Positions 4,273-5,414 of a DNA stretch of 5,414 bases are shown here, piece after piece. The stretch covers positions 1-5,414 of the forward strand of contig CABUWB010000152.1 of assembly GCA_902495025.1 (NCBI GenBank), written 5' to 3'. The position numbers and the translations under genes are program-made. The number at the start of each line of letters is the position of its first letter. Position 1 is the first letter of the stretch. Source of the DNA: an uncultured Eubacteriales bacterium (GTDB lineage: Bacteria; Bacillota; Clostridia; Lachnospirales; CAG-274). The notes under the pieces are model-generated. The model saw only the letters and a list, made by a program, of their open reading frames with translations, was not told the origin of the DNA and ran no database searches.

Positions 4273-5414
4273 CTATAGAGATGCACTTGCCTCCTCCCAC
4301 TGCTCATAAAGCTCGGCAAGATTATCCTCCGCAATCTGCTTTTCATCATATATCTGTTTTGCCTTACCTGCGTCGGTAAATACCTCGGGCAGCTCCAGCT
4401 GTGCGTCAAGCTCCGCTATTTTTTCCTCCAGAGTGCTTATATCCTCCTCCAGCTTTTTTATGCGGTTTTCTATCTTGCGCCTTGCTGCCTGCTCCTCCTT
4501 TTGCTTTTGCCAGTCCTGCTTGGTTGCAGTAAGCTGCTCCTCAGGCTGTGCCTGTGCTATTTCCGCCGCCCTCTGCGCCTTTTTCTCCATATAAAAATCA
4601 TAGTTACCAAGGTAGTTTACAGCACCGCAAGGCGTAAGCTCCACAACCCTCTGTGCAGTTGCATTTATAAAATATCTGTCGTGTGAGATATAAAGCACAG
4701 TACCGCTGTAAGAGCAGAGCGCATTTTCAAGTATCTCCTTTGAGTTTAAGTCAAGGTGGTTTGTAGGCTCGTCCAGTATAAGGAAGTTTGCATTTGAAAG
4801 CATAATTTTTGCAAGGCTGACACGTCCCTTTTCACCGCCGCTGAGGGTTGAAATCTTTTTAAAAACATCATCACCAGTAAACACAAAGGCAGCAAGCACG
4901 TTTCGTATTTCCGTATTTTTTAAATCGGGATAGGTATCCGATATTTCATCAAAAATTGTTTTTTCGGTATTAAGGGTTGCATGCTCCTGGTCGTAATAGC
5001 CCACAACAACGCCCGTACCCAGCTTATGTACACCGCCGTCCGCCTTAACCTTATCCAGTATAATTCTGAAAAGCGTGGTTTTGCCTATGCCGTTAGGCCC
5101 TATAAGCGCCACCTTTTCACCCTTTTTTATATCAAAGGATATATTTTTAAACAATTTCTTGCCGTCAAAGGACTTTGCAAGGCTCTCCACCGTCAGCACG
5201 TCATTTCCGCTTTCCTTACGTGGAGTTATTTCAAGGCGCATTTTACCGGGCAGATTTTCGGGTGCGTCAAGCCTGTCCATTTTTTCAAGCTGCTTTTCCC
5301 TGCTTTCGGCTCTTTTAATGGACTTTTCCCTGTTATAGCTTTTCAGCTTGCGTATAACCTCCTCCTGCCTTTTTATCTCACGCTGCTGAGATATATAGTG
5401 TTTAAACTCAATAT
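4273..5414 (-). CDS. ABC-F family ATPase, C-terminal portion (start lies outside the window)
   Basis: ABC-F proteins are soluble ribosome-associated ATPases with two ABC domains and no membrane part. They act at the ribosomal E site to relieve stalled translation, and some protect against antibiotics (family knowledge). The visible 379 residues start in the charged helical linker between the domains (5281-5412). A complete second ABC domain follows: Walker A GPNGIGKTT (5074-5100), Q-loop region GYYDQ, signature LSGGE (4831-4845), Walker B LILDEP (4765-4782) with D-loop NHLD, and switch histidine in ISHDRYF (His codon 4681-4683). A Q/E/K-rich coiled-coil C-terminal domain covers about the last 100 residues, as in Uup/YdiF-like members and unlike EttA. 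All ATPase motifs are intact. The internal ATG at 5280 is not the start, because the frame stays open to the edge with typical linker sequence. The first ABC domain and subfamily cannot be judged here. The stop is TAG at 4273. Confidence 0.97.
   Translation of the reverse strand, partial: IEFKHYISQQREIKRQEEVIRKLKSYNREKSIKRAESREKQLEKMDRLDAPENLPGKMRLEITPRKESGNDVLTVESLAKSFDGKKLFKNISFDIKKGEKVALIGPNGIGKTTLFRIILDKVKADGGVHKLGTGVVVGYYDQEHATLNTEKTIFDEISDTYPDLKNTEIRNVLAAFVFTGDDVFKKISTLSGGEKGRVSLAKIMLSNANFLILDEPTNHLDLNSKEILENALCSYSGTVLYISHDRYFINATAQRVVELTPCGAVNYLGNYDFYMEKKAQRAAEIAQAQPEEQLTATKQDWQKQKEEQAARRKIENRIKKLEEDISTLEEKIAELDAQLELPEVFTDAGKAKQIYDEKQIAEDNLAELYEQWEEASASL

Overview
The window reads as a chromosomal segment from a low-GC Gram-positive bacterium, most likely a Clostridia (Oscillospiraceae/Ruminococcus-like gut lineage). 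This rests on the gene order mraZ-rsmH-ftsL-class B PBP, the Firmicutes-style Shine-Dalgarno sequences and the AT-rich intergenic DNA. The genus is inference. Every gene that can be supported lies on the minus strand, so transcription runs from high to low coordinates.

Layout in transcription order. At the high-coordinate end (4273-5414) is the C-terminal part of an ABC-F family ATPase: the inter-domain linker, a complete second ABC domain and the C-terminal coiled-coil domain. About 575 bp without a protein gene follows (3698-4272). Then comes the start of the dcw (division and cell wall) cluster: mraZ (3254-3697), rsmH (2266-3207), an ftsL-like gene (1647-2186) and a class B penicillin-binding protein (1-1641). 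The PBP is cut by the window edge just before its KTG/KSG motif. The short gaps (46, 79 and 5 nt) suggest one operon. MraZ is the operon's likely autoregulator, RsmH methylates 16S rRNA, and FtsL with the PBP belongs to the septal peptidoglycan machinery.

The intergenic region is the most informative part. Just upstream of mraZ there are four G-rich cores (GTGG, AGGG, GTGG, AGGG) spaced exactly 10 bp apart, the architecture expected of an MraZ operator, with plausible promoters next to it. Further upstream are two tandem minus-strand units that look like small non-coding RNA genes. Unit A has a TTGACA-17-TAATAT promoter, a 5' hairpin that starts at the predicted transcription start, and a strong intrinsic terminator (about 97 nt). 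Unit B has an extended -10 (TGGTATAAA), a weak 5' inverted repeat and a strong, strand-specific intrinsic terminator (about 145 nt). Neither matches an RNA family I can name. They are the best candidates here for something undescribed, and the protein genes are conventional.
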